64,000 nt of DNA, from assembly GCA_032871835.1 (NCBI GenBank), contig CM065295.1:21834501-21898500 (forward strand), written 5' to 3'. This document shows positions 32,630 through 45,994 of the stretch, piece by piece (positions within the stretch are counted from its first letter, which is position 1; each line of letters starts with the position of its first letter). The translations under genes and the position numbers were made by a program. The DNA comes from Dipteronia dyeriana (lineage: Eukaryota > Streptophyta > Magnoliopsida > Sapindales > Sapindaceae). Below the pieces are notes generated by a model that was not told the DNA's origin, made no database searches, and saw only the letters and a program-made list of their open reading frames with translations.

Positions 32630-35545
32630 ATGACAAATGTGCATTTAGTTTTGAATTGGGGGGCAGAATGGAAAAGTGATCACGGTGTATATTGGTACGA
32701 CGGTTAGAGAGGACGGGCATTTGATTTTCCAAGGGATGCAAATTATGATCAACTATTAGATATGGTGTACCGCGCGATCGAGATTGATATAAATCATGAT
32801 CGGGTTACTCTTACGACAGTTGCACAAACCATTCGTCCTAGTTTGCCTATTGAGATTATTGATGATGATGTTGCATTGTTGTTGCGCCGAGTCCAGAATT
32901 GAAGCAGAATTTTCTTCCAGAGTCCCCCCATCGCCCACACCATGCAACTCAATATGATTTCCAGCACATCACGGATATACCCAACGCAAATGCCCATTTG
33001 GATGATATTCGAGAGGGTTTTACAGAAACTGCCAACAACGGTAATTCCTCTCATCGTCATTTTGGTTTCCATGATACCACAGAAAATTAAAATGTTTTAG
33101 TGCATGATGTATCAGAACCACAGTTTGACCCTATTCCTGATCAAGTTCCTATTTGGTCTGACGATCAATTTACCCATATCCAGAGGCTCGTTCCACCTCC
33201 ATCTGTATCATATTCTATTAATTTTGGCGAAGTTGCACCTAGACATGTTGATATGTGTATTGTAGTGTGTGAATTGTTTGAAAGTAAGCAGCAATTGCGA
33301 TCACAATTAGGTATGTATGCCCTTGCCAACTGGTTCCAAATTAGGGTGATGAAGTAAGACACAACACGTTATCAAGTTCGGTGCATCGTTGAGGAATGCA
33401 ATTGGTGATTGCGTGCAGTTAAGGTTGCTAATTCAGATTATTTTCATATTAGAAGAGTTGATCATGAGCACACTTGCTCCAATGAAGCACGATTTCCACA
33501 TCAGAGGCAAGCAAGCCCACGGGTTATAGAGGAGCACATAAAGGAGAAATTTCATGATCATCATTCATACATGCCAAAGGAAATTATACAAGACATACAG
33601 AAAGAGTTTGGCATCTCATTTAACTACCACAAAGGATACCGAGCCAGACATATTGTCTTATATGAGGTTCAAGGAACACCGGTTGAGTTATACCGAATTT
33701 TGCCATCATATTTGTACATGTTGGAGCAAACTAATCTTGGAACTATTACAGACCTCCACACAGATTCGGCTAACAGATTCATGTATATGTTTTTTTGCCT
33801 CAGAGCCTGCATAGACGGTTTTCTTTCTTCGATTAGACCTGTAATTGCTATTGTCGCAACATTTTTGAAAGACCCTCATACAGGGGTCTTTTTTCTGGCC
33901 GTATGTATGGATGGAAATGACCAAATATTTCCTCTACCTTTTGGTGTTGGTGATTCGGAGACAAATGATATGTGGGAATGGTTTCTAACTAGGTTGTATC
34001 GTGCCGTTAGCAAAGTTGATGATTTGGTTATTGTTTCTGATAGGAAAAATAGTATTATCACCGGTGTGGAAAAAGTGTTCCCAAATTCATTCCATGGCAC
34101 ATGTGCGATACATCTAGAACGGAACATGCTTGGACGCTATTGGAAGAATAATGATGTAGAACAAGTGGCTGAATCTTACATGGCTTTGTGGGACCATCAT
34201 AAATCCAAGAATAAATGACTTTAATTGAAGGGAATCGACGAGATCTTCAGAAATCAAAACCTTCGGTGTTGAGGCACGGCCTTTTTCGGCCAAATTCCAT
34301 CATTTAGGCCTCGAAATCGCGGTTCTTTCCTTTTTTGGGAAATTTCCTTTTTAGTCATAAGTTGACTTAGACAAGCCAGAACTCCTACCGTTAATTTCGG
34401 CTTGTTTGTGGTCATTAGTATATTTTATATCCGTAACTTTTATGATTTTTTTATTTTTGACAGTTTTCGCTATTTTAGACAGCTTTTGATATGTAATCCC
34501 ATTTCTTATCCAACAAGGATTCGGGTTAAAGTTATTTCATTTTAAATAGTCTTGTAAGCCGAAAGGCTCATTCAACTTATTATTCAATAAAATTTCAGAA
34601 GTTTTATCCTTATATTCTGGTGGATTCCAGTTTTCATAGAAATTAGACGTCGGTCTATTTTCTTTTACGTTTTCATTGTGTCAAATAAGTACTAAAAGAC
34701 ATCTTTAAAAAGGCAGTTAAAGTTTATCGGGTAAATCAATTCACACGATGTATGGACCAAATGGAAAATATTAATTATGAAGCAACTATGTATATCACGG
34801 ATGTCATATTTGAACGGTGGGCACGAGCATACAATCCAAGGAAAAGGTATAACCTAATGTCATCCAATATTGCAAAGGCCATGAATAATGCAATTAAAGC
34901 TTGTCGAGAATTGCTTATTACCGGAGTTATTGACTACATCAGAGGGGTTCTCCAGCGTTGGTTCTATGATCGTCGAACATCTGCAGGTAAACTTAAGTCG
35001 ACATTGACAACCAAGGCAGATGTAAACATAGGTGTCAATGACGAAAAAGCACATTATATAACGGTCTACTCGATCACATATTACTCATTCCTTGTTAAGG
35101 ATGGAGATTTGGATGGAACTGTTGATTTGACATCAAAAACTTGTACTTCTAGAGAATTTGACATGGACGAAATTCCATGTGAACATGCATTGGCTTGCAT
35201 TAGGATCCGACGATTTTCATATGCAGATTATTGTTCACCCTATTACTCTAGTGCATTTCTTGTAGCAGCATACATTGGGGAAATTCATCCAGTTGGACAC
35301 CCCTTGAATGGTTGGTTCCAGAAAATATTGCATTAATAGTTGTTCTCCCACCTGTCAGTCGTCGTCGTCGAAGAAGACCTAAAAAGAACCGTATTCCGTC
35401 ATTTGGTGAGGGAGTTAGTCAATCAAGATGTACAACTTGTCATTGTAATGGTCACAATAGTCATTCATGCACATACTCGAGATCGTCTAGACCATTAACA
35501 AGTACGAGTGGTTTTGGTGAGGCAAGTGGATCACACAATGTTTAA
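32630..35545 (+). pseudogene. MuDR/MULE transposase, broken
   Basis: The likely start is ATG 32630. The N-terminal part has a TAG at 32705 (after YWYDG) and a frameshift near 32890. TAA (33355) and TGA (33406) follow in frame within the DNA-binding region (TTRYQVRCIVEECNW ... HTCSNEARFPH). The DDE transposase domain is at about 33690-34140 (VCMDGNDQIFPLPFGVGD, WEWFLTRL, SDRKNSIITGV, TCAIHLERNM). A 518-bp insertion (34166-34683) interrupts the gene after it. The C-terminal part carries the SWIM zinc finger (CTSREFDMDEIPCEHALACI, 35140-35200). A one-base loss near 35310 precedes the basic tail and a CX2C...HX4C-type knuckle (CTTCHCNGHNSHSC). It would have bound the terminal repeats and cut the element out; it cannot now. 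Confidence 0.9.
34166..34683 (+). mobile_element. Probable solo LTR inside the transposase
   Basis: The segment begins TGGCTG and ends TTGTGTCA. Removing it restores the transposase reading frame (EQ | VLKDIFKKAV). It has an AATAAA at about 34587, GGCACGGCC-type GC-rich words, and no ORF. The flanks AACAAG and AATAAG suggest a 6-bp (or imperfect 5-bp) target duplication with one mismatch. LTR-like ends and a poly(A) signal favour a solo LTR; a short non-autonomous element (TRIM) end is the alternative. Confidence 0.55.
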
Positions 35546-36030
35546 TTTTACTTAGTTCTTATATAATTTTATTTTGTTACATTTTCATATTTCGTATTTA
35601 CCGGACTATGTTTACTAGTTAATGTAATTTTTTTTCTTGAACAAGCAATGACAACAGTGAGTTGATGTAATATTTGGTGGTCAATTTCTTTAGTGGCCAT
35701 GGTATTAATGTTATTATTTGGTGCAGTGAGTTGGTGTAGTGAGTTGACGATGTGGTCATTTTTTTCTTTTATTATTTGGTATAGTGATATAATGACTTGG
35801 TTATTATTTTTCTCTTTGTATTTGGTGCAGTTCATTGGTGTAGTGAGTTGATGATTTACTAAAATTTGACAGTCTCGTTTGTATTTTCAACAAAGCCATG
35901 CCATTTTCTGTACCTGCAAACAAAACACTCACAATATCCACAACACTTCTCAACTCCTAACATTTCATTTGACACACAATTACTATCACGGCGAATACAA
36001 ACATAATTCTCATTAATTAAACAAACAATC
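35546..36030. other. Spacer between convergent MULE genes
   Basis: T-rich sequence with GTGCAGTGAGTTGGTGTAGTGAGTTGA-like words repeated four times (35655-35860). No gene is seen. Confidence 0.6.
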
Positions 36031-38660
36031 TGTTAATTATAATCCTTTTCAACTAAGCTACCTTCAACTATATTATTACATGGTACTTGTTTAGAATTTT
36101 TAAAAATTCCAATTGCAGTTTTAACTAAGGGCTGGTATGTCTTTTGCTTCAAAGTCGAACGGTTTTCTAGCCCACAAGTACTCCAAGAATTCGAGAGCAA
36201 ATATCCCACAATCCGACCTATTTTATCCAAAACAAATAAATATATCCAATGTAAGTGACAATCAAACTATTTAATGTAGTACAAGATGACAAAAGTTGGT
36301 GGATACCCATTCCCTTGATTTGGAATGTCTTTCTCAGGTCTTTGTACAGCAAATGGCAAAGCATCATTATAGATATCCGGTATTGTGTGTACCAACAAAG
36401 AAGGCAACATCTTTCTAAGGCAAGATGTCCATTTTGTAATTTCCAATACACTATTGATTTCCGGTAATAAATCATATACTGTAATGACCTGCTCTTTCAA
36501 GTCGACAACAATTGCAACCCAATGATTTTCGTTCACGTTCGTTGGAAACAAAAACTGAACATGGCATCAAATCAGCATTATCTAAATTACAACATTGTAA
36601 TAGCATAACATATTAGATTCGGCTAACAGTTACAATTACTTACAAGATTGACTTTCCGCCAAATGTTCCCACACTTCAACCGGTTTCTTGCCTATCACAT
36701 AATCTATCATTTCACACTCTCATTTGTAGGTTTCATGCTTGAACTGTGTTTTATTTTGCACAAGTAATGACCACCTACCTTGAATTCTTGTCTGCAACAC
36801 TTATAAATTATGGTTAGAATTAGTGATTATATTTCATAAAAATTATGATATAAGTAGATACAATTACCATGAATGTGTAATCTAGTAACACAATGTTGTT
36901 GTATAACTGAGGACAGAAAAACACACGCCGCCATATGTGACAGCAATATGTCTCCATATGCTGTAAAAAAAAGGTGTGTAACCAAAATGGTTCATGCTTA
37001 CGATAGAAATCATGAATTGAAAGTATATAACTTACATCTCCATCTAACCATCCAATTTCTGATAACAGTATTTGAAACCAATGTGGATTTGCTTTGAATA
37101 CACCAGTGTGCATACTGTGAAGTTTCAACAACATAAATATGATATTTAAATGACTTTTCTAGCATTGATCCACGAGTTCATAGTAGCATCATAACACATA
37201 CCTAGTGTTCTTATTGTTGTTGTTGACCCATGAGTGCATTGAACGTAAAACATTCTCATCTAACGGGCTATCTCTTCCGAATTCTGACATTTTTGGTTTT
37301 CTAGGCTGTTTAGCTGTAGGATCAATGTACGGGCTAACGGTATAGGCCGACAGCTTTCGATCTCTAGTTACTTTGATAGTAATCTTGGGTGGCCATGATA
37401 ATTGTTTCACATCGTCGCTTGGTTTAGAATTACCTTTGCTCATTTCAGGAGACGGAAGAACACGGTGAAGTGTAGATGGCTTAAAATGTATGTTGTTATC
37501 TTGGCTCAAGTTGATTACATCAGTGTCCACATTATGACATGTCTGCAATCAATTTCATACAAATTGTTAAATACTAGTAATAATAATTAAGACAAATTGT
37601 GAGTAATAATAATTAAGACAAATTGTTTAATCACAAATTACCTTTTCATTCTTTGACTTGCATATAAGCTCGGATAAGCGAAGAAATCTTGTACGCATCT
37701 CGTTCTTCATAGAAGTCATCTCGTCACGTAATTTCTGCCAATATTCATCTTGTTGTGTTTACATCTTCTTCAATCGTATTTCCATCTCTTTCAATCTCTT
37801 CCATCCTTTCTTACTTTCGCCTTTGTCTTTTTTAAATGATGTAGGATTAACTTCTTCTTTCATATCACAACCAACATTTGAATGTTGTATATCATCCTTA
37901 CAATCATCATATTTATTTTCAGCACCCCCCTCAACATTCTCAGTATCCTCCTGAACATCATCCTCAAAATCAGCATCACCAACACCATAATCAAACTTCT
38001 CTGATGATACAATCATTGGATCAATTGGAAATTGACTTTGATCGAGACTCACCCAATAGGGTTTCCTAATTTCTTCATCAGAGGGGACTAGATATTTAAA
38101 GATGGTGAGCTGCAATATATATATAAGAATTATAATCAAACATAAATAAAGTTATTTAAGCGTAAACAACACTAAGGCATACTTACATTTCTGTGCTTGA
38201 AAATGTTATCATATAACTCTACATAACTGGGAATCCCTGTGCATTTCCAATTCAAAATTCAAGGAGTGACATTATTTACCCTTGACGCATGCCCAAGCAT
38301 AGCCCATTTGGGTATTGCTTCAATTGTCCATACCTGAAAATGAAATAAATTAGTAATTTAATCCACGACCACATGCATGATGTCATTAAATAAAATCACC
38401 AAATATCACACATCACCTGGAAAGCCGTGACAAACCCATAAACATTGTACTTCTCAACTTTCTACTTTGTTGGAGACTCAAGACGCTCCTTGTACGTGTC
38501 ATCATGACCAACAACACAAGAAGAAATAGAGTCAAATGTCCTACAGTATAAGAATGTTCCTCATGGAAAACTATTAAACGCATATAAGTAACCCACTAAC
38601 CGTAGTGCCCAATACATAATGGCATTTCTATCGTCCTTGCCAACCAAAGTCATCTCCAAG
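36030..38660 (-). pseudogene. DUF1985/Ulp1-like protease gene of the MULE, 3' portion
   Basis: Continuation of the gene cut at 51766. The first piece (38660-38410) completes the DUF1985-type domain (LEMTLVGKD) with nonsense TGA at 38562-38560 and TAG at 38464-38462, then a splice donor. Later exons hold an acidic linker (38095-37756, DYGVGDADFEDDVQED) and a basic/polar segment (37548-37200). Next come the Ulp1 N-terminal part (37110-36880, HWFQILLSEIGWLDGD) and the C48 protease core (36551-36270). The core shows the histidine (NENHWVAIVVDL) and aspartate (VYDLLPEI), but near 36290, where the family has its Asp-Cys-Gly nucleophile, it reads NGYPPTFVILYY. The tail is at 36230-36036. Such proteases remove SUMO-like tags; this copy should be inactive. 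Confidence 0.82.
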
Positions 38661-38665
38661 AAAAG

Positions 38666-40210
38666 TGATCACTCCTAAATGAGCACCCGCAATAGTACGG
38701 AGCCGTGGGAGTAGCATAATGATAAATAAAATTCGTTCCACGAGGATTGATGAATTGATTACCACAATTGATTGATTAAACTACTATTTAGACAAGCAAA
38801 TATTTGATGATTCAATTAGACTACTAACACTAATTAAATATAAACTACTCCTAAAGTGCGACTAATGAAACTTAACAAGCAAGCAAGAAAGGCAAAGTTG
38901 CACACAATCAAGTGATTGTATTACTATTAAGAACTTAGGCTAAGACCTTGAATCCTCCTAGCCAATCCTCACCAATTTATAGACACACCATTACGAATAA
39001 ATTATGCACATGTGAATGTAAACTAGTGACACCCTCTAGTCTCTACTCTCTCTCGAGTAATAGAAACAACACTTATATGCACCAATAACCTATCTCTCGA
39101 TAGTCATCCAAAATACACACAAGTTCATTAAGCTTAGTGATTCACTAAGTGAGTCCTAAAGACTAGCCTTGAGTATTTCTACCTTACTAGACCTCTATCA
39201 TGCATTTCATCGAGCACTTTGTGTGCTTCTCCTCTCGGTACATCACACAACAACCAAATACACATCAAATGCTAGCTAGACACTCAATGTTAATTAAAGC
39301 ATGAAATACATATATATAAACATAAGCAATATGAATAAAATGGTGGTCTTTATTAGTAAATCATGGCAAAGGCTTCATCTTGGCCTTAGCCAAGATGAGT
39401 TTAGTTCATAATGTAAGAAATGGCTACAAAAGATGTGATTATCATACAAGCCATAATCAAATACAAGTACTAAATGAAATAGAGAAAGGTTAAAAATAAA
39501 CTAAGTGTAGGTGTCCTCTCTCTTGGTTGGTTGAATGTGTGTGACTTGCTCTTTCTCTTGATGCTCCCCTTTATGCTCTGAGCTTAGGTTTTTATGATGG
39601 GAAATGGTGGGAAAGTTGAATATTTGGTGTTTAGTATAGTGGTTTTGAGGTTTGAATGATGGATTAGAGGTTGATGAAGTGATTTGGTGAAGGATTTGAG
39701 TGAAAGGTAAGGGATTTGGGTGAAAGGTGGTGTCTTTGAGGTTTTGGATTGTAATGGGAGGAGTTAAAGCTTAGGGTCGTGTAAGAGGTCCAAGAATAGT
39801 TCAAGAAGGGGTATTTATATGTTTAATAATGAGGCACGAAACCCTAGAAGTTCTGTTGAGTTGGACAGTTGTGTTGGTGATGCGCTGGTCTAGTGGCGCT
39901 TCACCAGCGCCACTCTTACTGATATGTTGAGCTGGTGAGGGTGGCGCTGATCGAGTGGCGCCTCACCAGCGCAACACCACTGATATTGTGCGCTGGTCGA
40001 GTAGCGCTTCACTAGTGCTGCACTTGACCTTTTGAATCTTCACTTCTTCCTTTTTGGTCCCAACTTTTCTCAGTTTCGCACTACTACCCCGGGATTTCTA
40101 AAGGAACCTGTAAAAGCTTATCACACCATTAAATACTCTATTTTTATTCATGAACGAGTACAATTGAAAGGTGATGGAGGCTACACCTAGTGTAGAAATG
40201 AGAGTTGTCA
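38666..40210 (-). repeat. 3' LTR of the Athila-type element
   Basis: 1,545 bp. It contains the GCGCTGG/CCAGCGC repeat cluster at 39876-40030, with fewer units than the partner LTR. The purine-rich stretch AAAAGATAGGTTTGAGGGCATT lies just inside it on the minus strand as a likely polypurine tract. Confidence 0.95.
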
Positions 40211-42125
40211 AATGCCCTCAAACCTATCTTTTGCTTGTCCCCGAGCAAAGCCGAAGCAAACAAAAACGTTAAGTTAACCTAATCTGAACTAAACTAAGAG
40301 AACACCATTTTCAATTGCAATTTCCATCGAGCCAACTAAAGATGAGATGCGACATTGGCCGACCCATATTGTAGTAAAGAGGGATGCCAAGACATGTAAA
40401 CCAAGGTGCTACAACACTAGAGATTCAATTCCGGACTTCTTTGTAGAGTTAGCTTCAAAAGCATCGAACACAAGAGTCATTAGATAACATTTCGCCTTGA
40501 CTCTAAGCCTTTCAAGATTTCTCTCATTTTTCCACACTGAACCTAGGCTCGCTTATCAAACATATGCAAGTTGGAGTTCATGTACAGAAATTTTTCAAAT
40601 TTACACGCATATGAAAAATTTGTAAGGACGCTTATAGTTTTCTACCAATATACCTCATGAATGGAATCAAACATTAAGAACTCTCTTGTTTTCAAACTAG
40701 ACCCTTCTTAAAGATCAATTAGGACTTCTTTTTAAGTGCAAGTGAGGTTGATGATAGATGGTGATGGAGAGGTCGGGTGGGTATGATTTTATTGGTAAGA
40801 CAATGATCATGCTAGAGTTTTTTCCTTAATACCCTTTGTATATTCCATTTTTTAGCGCCTAGGCAATTTATCGTCTTTAAGAGCTTTGTACACTTTAGTG
40901 GTTGCTTTACATTTAGGACCCTCTTTTCATTGGTTTTTTGTTAAGGCTCATCTCAAAAAAAAAAAAAAAAAAAGTGATACAATTTACACAATGAGCCTAA
41001 GTACACACTAATTAAATACATTTTGGTACATTACTCTTTGGGGCTTCCGTCTTCCTTTCCTCATGACATGATCATTGTTATGGGAAAGTCAATAGTTGGA
41101 GTCTAGTGTGGTGTAGATGTAACATGGGGTGGATATGGTGATTGAGTTTAGTGTGAATGTTCATATTCTTTAGACATTTAGGCACACACAAGGTTTAGGA
41201 ACGTGTTTGGGTAATTTTAAGTGGTTAACACACATTGCCTATGTCATCTCTATAGGTACGAGTCTAACAAGAAAACAAGGTAAATCATATGAGTCTAACT
41301 TTTGAAAATTTGTTATTTAATGTTCAATGCAATGAGAAGAGATCATTTTTCTCATTTCTAATATCTATATGATGAGTGCTTAGAGAATAGAATTGAAATT
41401 CACTCTCGTGGACGCAATATTTAGGTAATAAAACTCACATGGGTAGTCTCCACTAATGATCTAGACATCTCAGGCGCGCTACCTCATTCACTAATGCACA
41501 ATGAGTCTAGTAGGATGTGTGTAAGCAATGTGGTGCAGCTTTGACCAACATGGCCCTAGAGTGATACTTGACATACCAAAAAATTCCTACAACGGCTCAG
41601 ACCAAAAGAATCTCTACAAGCAACCCTTGTTGCTCAAAATTCTGCCTCAAAATTGGTAGAAATTTGACCCAAAAACACAATCATGCAAAAATTTAAAATT
41701 TAAAGATAAAGCACACGAAACAATCAAGCAAGACACACAAGAACAAAAGTTGTCTATTGAATGGCCGCACCCCCAAACCTAAACGAAACATTGTCCTCAA
41801 TGTTTACACAAATGAAATGAATGAACAATGTAAGCTTAGAAGTGGGAAAGAGGCCAAACGCAACACCGTATAAAAAGCAAACATCACCAAAACCTAAAAG
41901 ATAAGCACAATACAACTCCACAAATATAGTTTAAACCAAGTTTAAATGATAGACATAAAATAAATACGAAAGGGATAAAACATAATAAATAAAAGAAGTT
42001 CCAACTGAAATGCAATAAGAAAGAAAATCCATCAAGTTAAACATCCTAAAAAGATAAAAACAAAAGTGCTAAAACAAAATAAAACAACACGATTGGAGCA
42101 AATGGCGGTATGAAACAGTCGTTCT
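40211..42125 (-). other. Non-coding region between the 3' ORF and the 3' LTR
   Basis: No ORF of note. It is AT-rich with a poly-A run at 40957-40975. Long untranslated stretches here are usual for Athila elements. Confidence 0.7.
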
Positions 42126-43322
42126 AGTCAATCCTTAAACATGGGATCCTTGATTTTTCGTCCCCTCTCGAGGTCTTCAATTGACATGTAGTCGGACATA
42201 TAATCTGCAGCTGAGAACCCCTGGTTATCAGAAGGTGGAGGTGGTTGTGGTTGTGGTTGTGGTCTTCTACGCCCTCTCTCCTCTGATAAGTCCAGAGGCC
42301 CAACTGTTACCTTATGTCGGCATTGTCCGCTCTGATATCCTCTATCTCGGCCTCCTGGTCTATTCTGAAATCATAAAACTGTTAGGATAGGGTATCAATC
42401 TTTTCTTCTATGCAAGTCTGAACAGTCAGGCTCTCCTCAACCGCTTTCACCAACCACTCGAGCTTATCCATGATTTGGCTACTTTACTCAGGACCCTCTA
42501 CATCCTCATCATCTCCAGAAATGTCATAGTCATAATCTTCTTCATCTGACCCCTCAGGTCCGGAGCCTCCTTCAGGAAGGAAAATTCCTCATGGTCTCAT
42601 CCTCTTACTAGCCATGGTTTTGCTCATAGAGTTTATCCAAAAACGAAGATTTATAGGTCCTCTACCCACAGTGGTTATCTCATCATCACCATACTCTGGA
42701 ACTCCTGCATCCCTGCATATTTTTATAATTAAGCACGGGAAAGGAATAGGCCTACTTGCAATTTTTTTATTTTTTTTCTTTAATGTCAATGTCCCTTGCA
42801 CTGTAGATCTTAGCTTTAATGACCTTTCCAATGTCAACCGGGGTTGGGGTGAGAAGACAAGCTAGCAACTCAGCCTTTTTCACTGGGATCGAACTAATGT
42901 GGAGTACGGGCTTTAAAGACGTTGAGATAAATATGCTCAAGATGGCTAGATCCTTCGATAACTGTGTGCTTCAATAGATGCTTTCTGTCCCATCGGGTAT
43001 CGCCATTTCCTCTTAAAAACCCAGTCAGCTCTGCTTGAGACCCGCCAAAGCTACAGTATCCCAGAGGTAGGGTGTTCTGGGAAACCAGAGTTGTGTCAAA
43101 ATGAGTGTTATTAATGTCTTCACTGATCTGCACTGTAACTCCTCTCACTAGGATCATACTGCTGGCAAAGAAAGTTTTTGGGACCATACTTGAATAGAAA
43201 TCTCTCACTAAGGTGGTATTTTCTGCAACCGGATGCTGCACGAATGTCTCATATTTCTTGTCTTGAACTAACTGAGGTAAAGAGGTGTCTATAAAGTCAG
43301 TTAATTGGATTCCCCGTTCCAT
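42126..43322 (-). pseudogene. Athila 3' ORF, 'putative plant transposon protein' type, broken
   Basis: Placed between integrase and the 3' LTR, where Athila elements carry their extra ORF. It starts near 43322 with MERGIQLTDF and has LVRDFYSSM (near 43200), a RGVTVQISEDIN segment and LPLGYCSFG. TAG and TGA stops follow near 42894-42870, then a frameshift in an A-run near 42775. After that PFPCLIIKICRDAGVPEYGDDE and GRGPINLRFW follow. The same motif series (ERGI, LVR-E/D-FY, RGV, IN, a P-x-x-I-x-x-x-C...GV block) is in the ORF at 13996. An envelope function is not evident. Confidence 0.65.
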
Positions 43323-43959
43323 GATTACTGTTGTGCTTTGGAGTTTCTAAAGTCTTCCGTGGTGGTCTCTGTTCTCAACAAGTGGCTCTGATCCCCCTAC
43401 AGAAGTCTTGGACTTACCCATATTTGCACCCAGTCGGATAGAGGTTCCGCTAAAAATTTGATAATCCAACCCCCAAAATCTCACACAAGATAGCACTAAG
43501 TGCAACCAGGCACCTCCACAAACACTTCTATAGCCACAAAATTAAACACCACACCCGATTTCCACAAGCCAATTAACCAATACCCAAGAACTATGCCCAA
43601 TTCACAACACAAAATAATCCGAGACCAAATTCACACCAACAAAGGCTCCAATGATGTACAAAGATACAAATAGACAAAACCCAAGCAACAATTCATCCAA
43701 TTTCGAGCAATGCAATTTCCAAAACTAAAAATCCCCAAATTATAAACCCTAGCACATAAAAATCCCAAATCTATGCCCTAATTATGTAGAGAGGATTTTG
43801 CATTCAAGATTTGGAGGAAGGCAAAGAAAACAAGAAGGTTTATGTAAGAACTTACCAATTTCGTGCTTGAGAGACTTGAGAGGAAGAGGGGAGTGTTTTG
43901 GGTTTTGTTTGAGAGAATGACGAACCGTTGCTTGACGAGAGGAGTTATATACGCAAACC

Positions 43960-44180
43960 TGACATGTGCGCTGGTCGAGCAGCGCCAACGTGCGCATGTG
44001 CACCAGCGCATATACTTTTTTTGGCCAAAACGTTGTCGTTCCACTAAATGGTTTGCTCCAACTTTAGCATGTGCGCTGGTGGACCAGCACTACACCAGCC
44101 CATTAGCAACAACGTAACTTTCCAGGCGATTGGCACTGGTCGAGCGCACCTCGTGCGCTAGTCGAGTGGCGCCCAGTTTG
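43960..44180. repeat. Internal copies of the GCGCTGGTCGAG repeat
   Basis: Variants of GCGCTGGTCGAG(C/T)(A/G)GCGC and CACCAGCGC occur three to four times here, matching the clusters in both LTRs. Confidence 0.8.
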
Positions 44181-44530
44181 TACTCTTCCCCATTTGGTCT
44201 TCTAGTGACCATTTTTGCCCTCTTTTAGTTCTTTTTTATCAAACAAAAAAAATTCTCTACACACTAATGAAACTCAACAAAGCAAATCATTGCATGGGTT
44301 TAATACAATTCTAACTTCTTTTTTTTTAAACCCCCAAACCTAAATTATGCATTGTCCATATTGCTTCCAAACTTTTCAAAAGAAGTTCACAATGCATGAT
44401 TCATGCTTGGAGAGGGAAAACTCAACTTTAAAATAATAACACACTCAAAATTTAAAAAAAAAACTAAATTTATGAAAGCAAAATGACGTAACTACTATTT
44501 ACAATATGGTACCTCCCTTTTAATGATTTC

Positions 44531-45982
44531 TCAAACGGGTTCTTTGAGAAGAACCGTCTCTTTCGGCTCCTTCAAAGCATTCTCCCAATAAAGCTTCAGT
44601 CTTTGACCATTCACTTTGAACCTCTCATTTGCTCCATTTTCAATTTCCACGGTTATGTATGGAAACACTTGAGTGACGGTATAGGAACCCGTCCACCTAC
44701 TTTTGAGCTTCCCAGAAAATAAACAGAGTCTTGAGTTGAAAAGAAGAACTTGATTTCCCACTTGAAAGTTTTTCTCCACAATTCTTCTATCATGCCACTT
44801 CTTGGTATTTTCCTTGTATATTCAGGCATATGCCTCAAGCCGAATCTCATCAAGTTCATTGAGTTGAAGATATCTCTTCTCTCCAACCGCTTGCATATCA
44901 AAATTCAACTTTTTGATTGCCCAATATGCATTGTGTTCAAGTTCAACAGGAAAGTGACATGCCTTACCGTAGACAAGCTTATACGGAGACATGCCTAATG
45001 GGGTTTTGAATGTCGTCCTATACGCCCAAAGAGCATCATCAAGTTTCTTAGCCCAATCTCTTCGTTGGTTTCCTACCGTCTTCTCTAGAATGCTCTCGAT
45101 TTCTCGATTTGACACCTTCGCTTGACCATTTTCTTACGGATGGTAAGGGGTAGTGATCTGATGCTTCACACTATATTTCTTCAATAAAGTTTCAAACAAC
45201 TTGTTGCAAAAATGAGAGCCTTCATCACTAATGATCGCTCTTTGAGTACCAAATCTTGTGAAGATGTTCTTCTTTAGGAATTTAGTGACCACATTGGCAT
45301 CATTCTTTGGTGTGGCTATATCTTCCACCCACTTCGACACGTAGTCCACCGCCACTAAAATATATTGGTAACCATAAGAGATTGGAAATGGCCCCATGAA
45401 ATCAACACCCCATACATCAAACAATTCCACTTCAAGCATTACATTGAGTGGCATCTCATCCCTCTTGCTTATATTTGCGGTCCTTTGGCACCGATCACAT
45501 GCTTCCACAAAACTCTTTGCATCTCGAAATAATGTAGGCCAATAGAATCCTGATTGGAGGACCTTTCTTACGGTTCTAATTGCTCTAAAGTGACCCCCAC
45601 ACTTCTTAGAGTGGCAATGCATGAGGATATTCCTCATCTCTTCCTCGGGTACACATCTTCTAATGAGTCCATCACCATAAACCCGGAAAAGGAGTGGCTC
45701 ATCCCATAAGTATGATTTGGCATCAGAAAGAAACTTCCTCTTTTTGTGGAAAGTCATCTCCACCGGCATGACCTCACTTGCTAGATAATTCACGAAATCG
45801 GTAAACCAATGAGTCATTAATTCTTTGACCACTAGTAAATGCTCATCTGGAAAGTGCTCATTGATGGGGTTTGAGGTTTCTATTTCTTCTTCCCTCTCTA
45901 GTCTTGAAAGGTGATCCGCCACCAAATTCTCTGATCCTCTTTTATCACGGATCTCCAAGTCAAACTCTTGAAGCAAGAGCAC
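44531..45982 (-). pseudogene. Athila integrase, broken
   Basis: Reading right to left: an HHCC zinc domain (HCHSKKCGGHF ... CDRCQ, 45620-45480), the catalytic core with VWGVDFMGPFP (about 45410) and DEGSHFCN (about 45220), and after a break near 45125 [20 protein letters not shown]. The C-terminal segment has LLFNSRLCLFSGKLKSRW (about 44740). A TGA at about 44819-44821 and a frame change near 45120 interrupt it. Confidence 0.9.
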
Positions 45983-45994
45983 CCACCTTAGTAG

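Noticed and set aside
42181..42390. Plus-strand ORF with a Val run
   Set aside because: Antisense to the Athila 3' ORF region, in GGTTGTGG repeats; no homologous motif.
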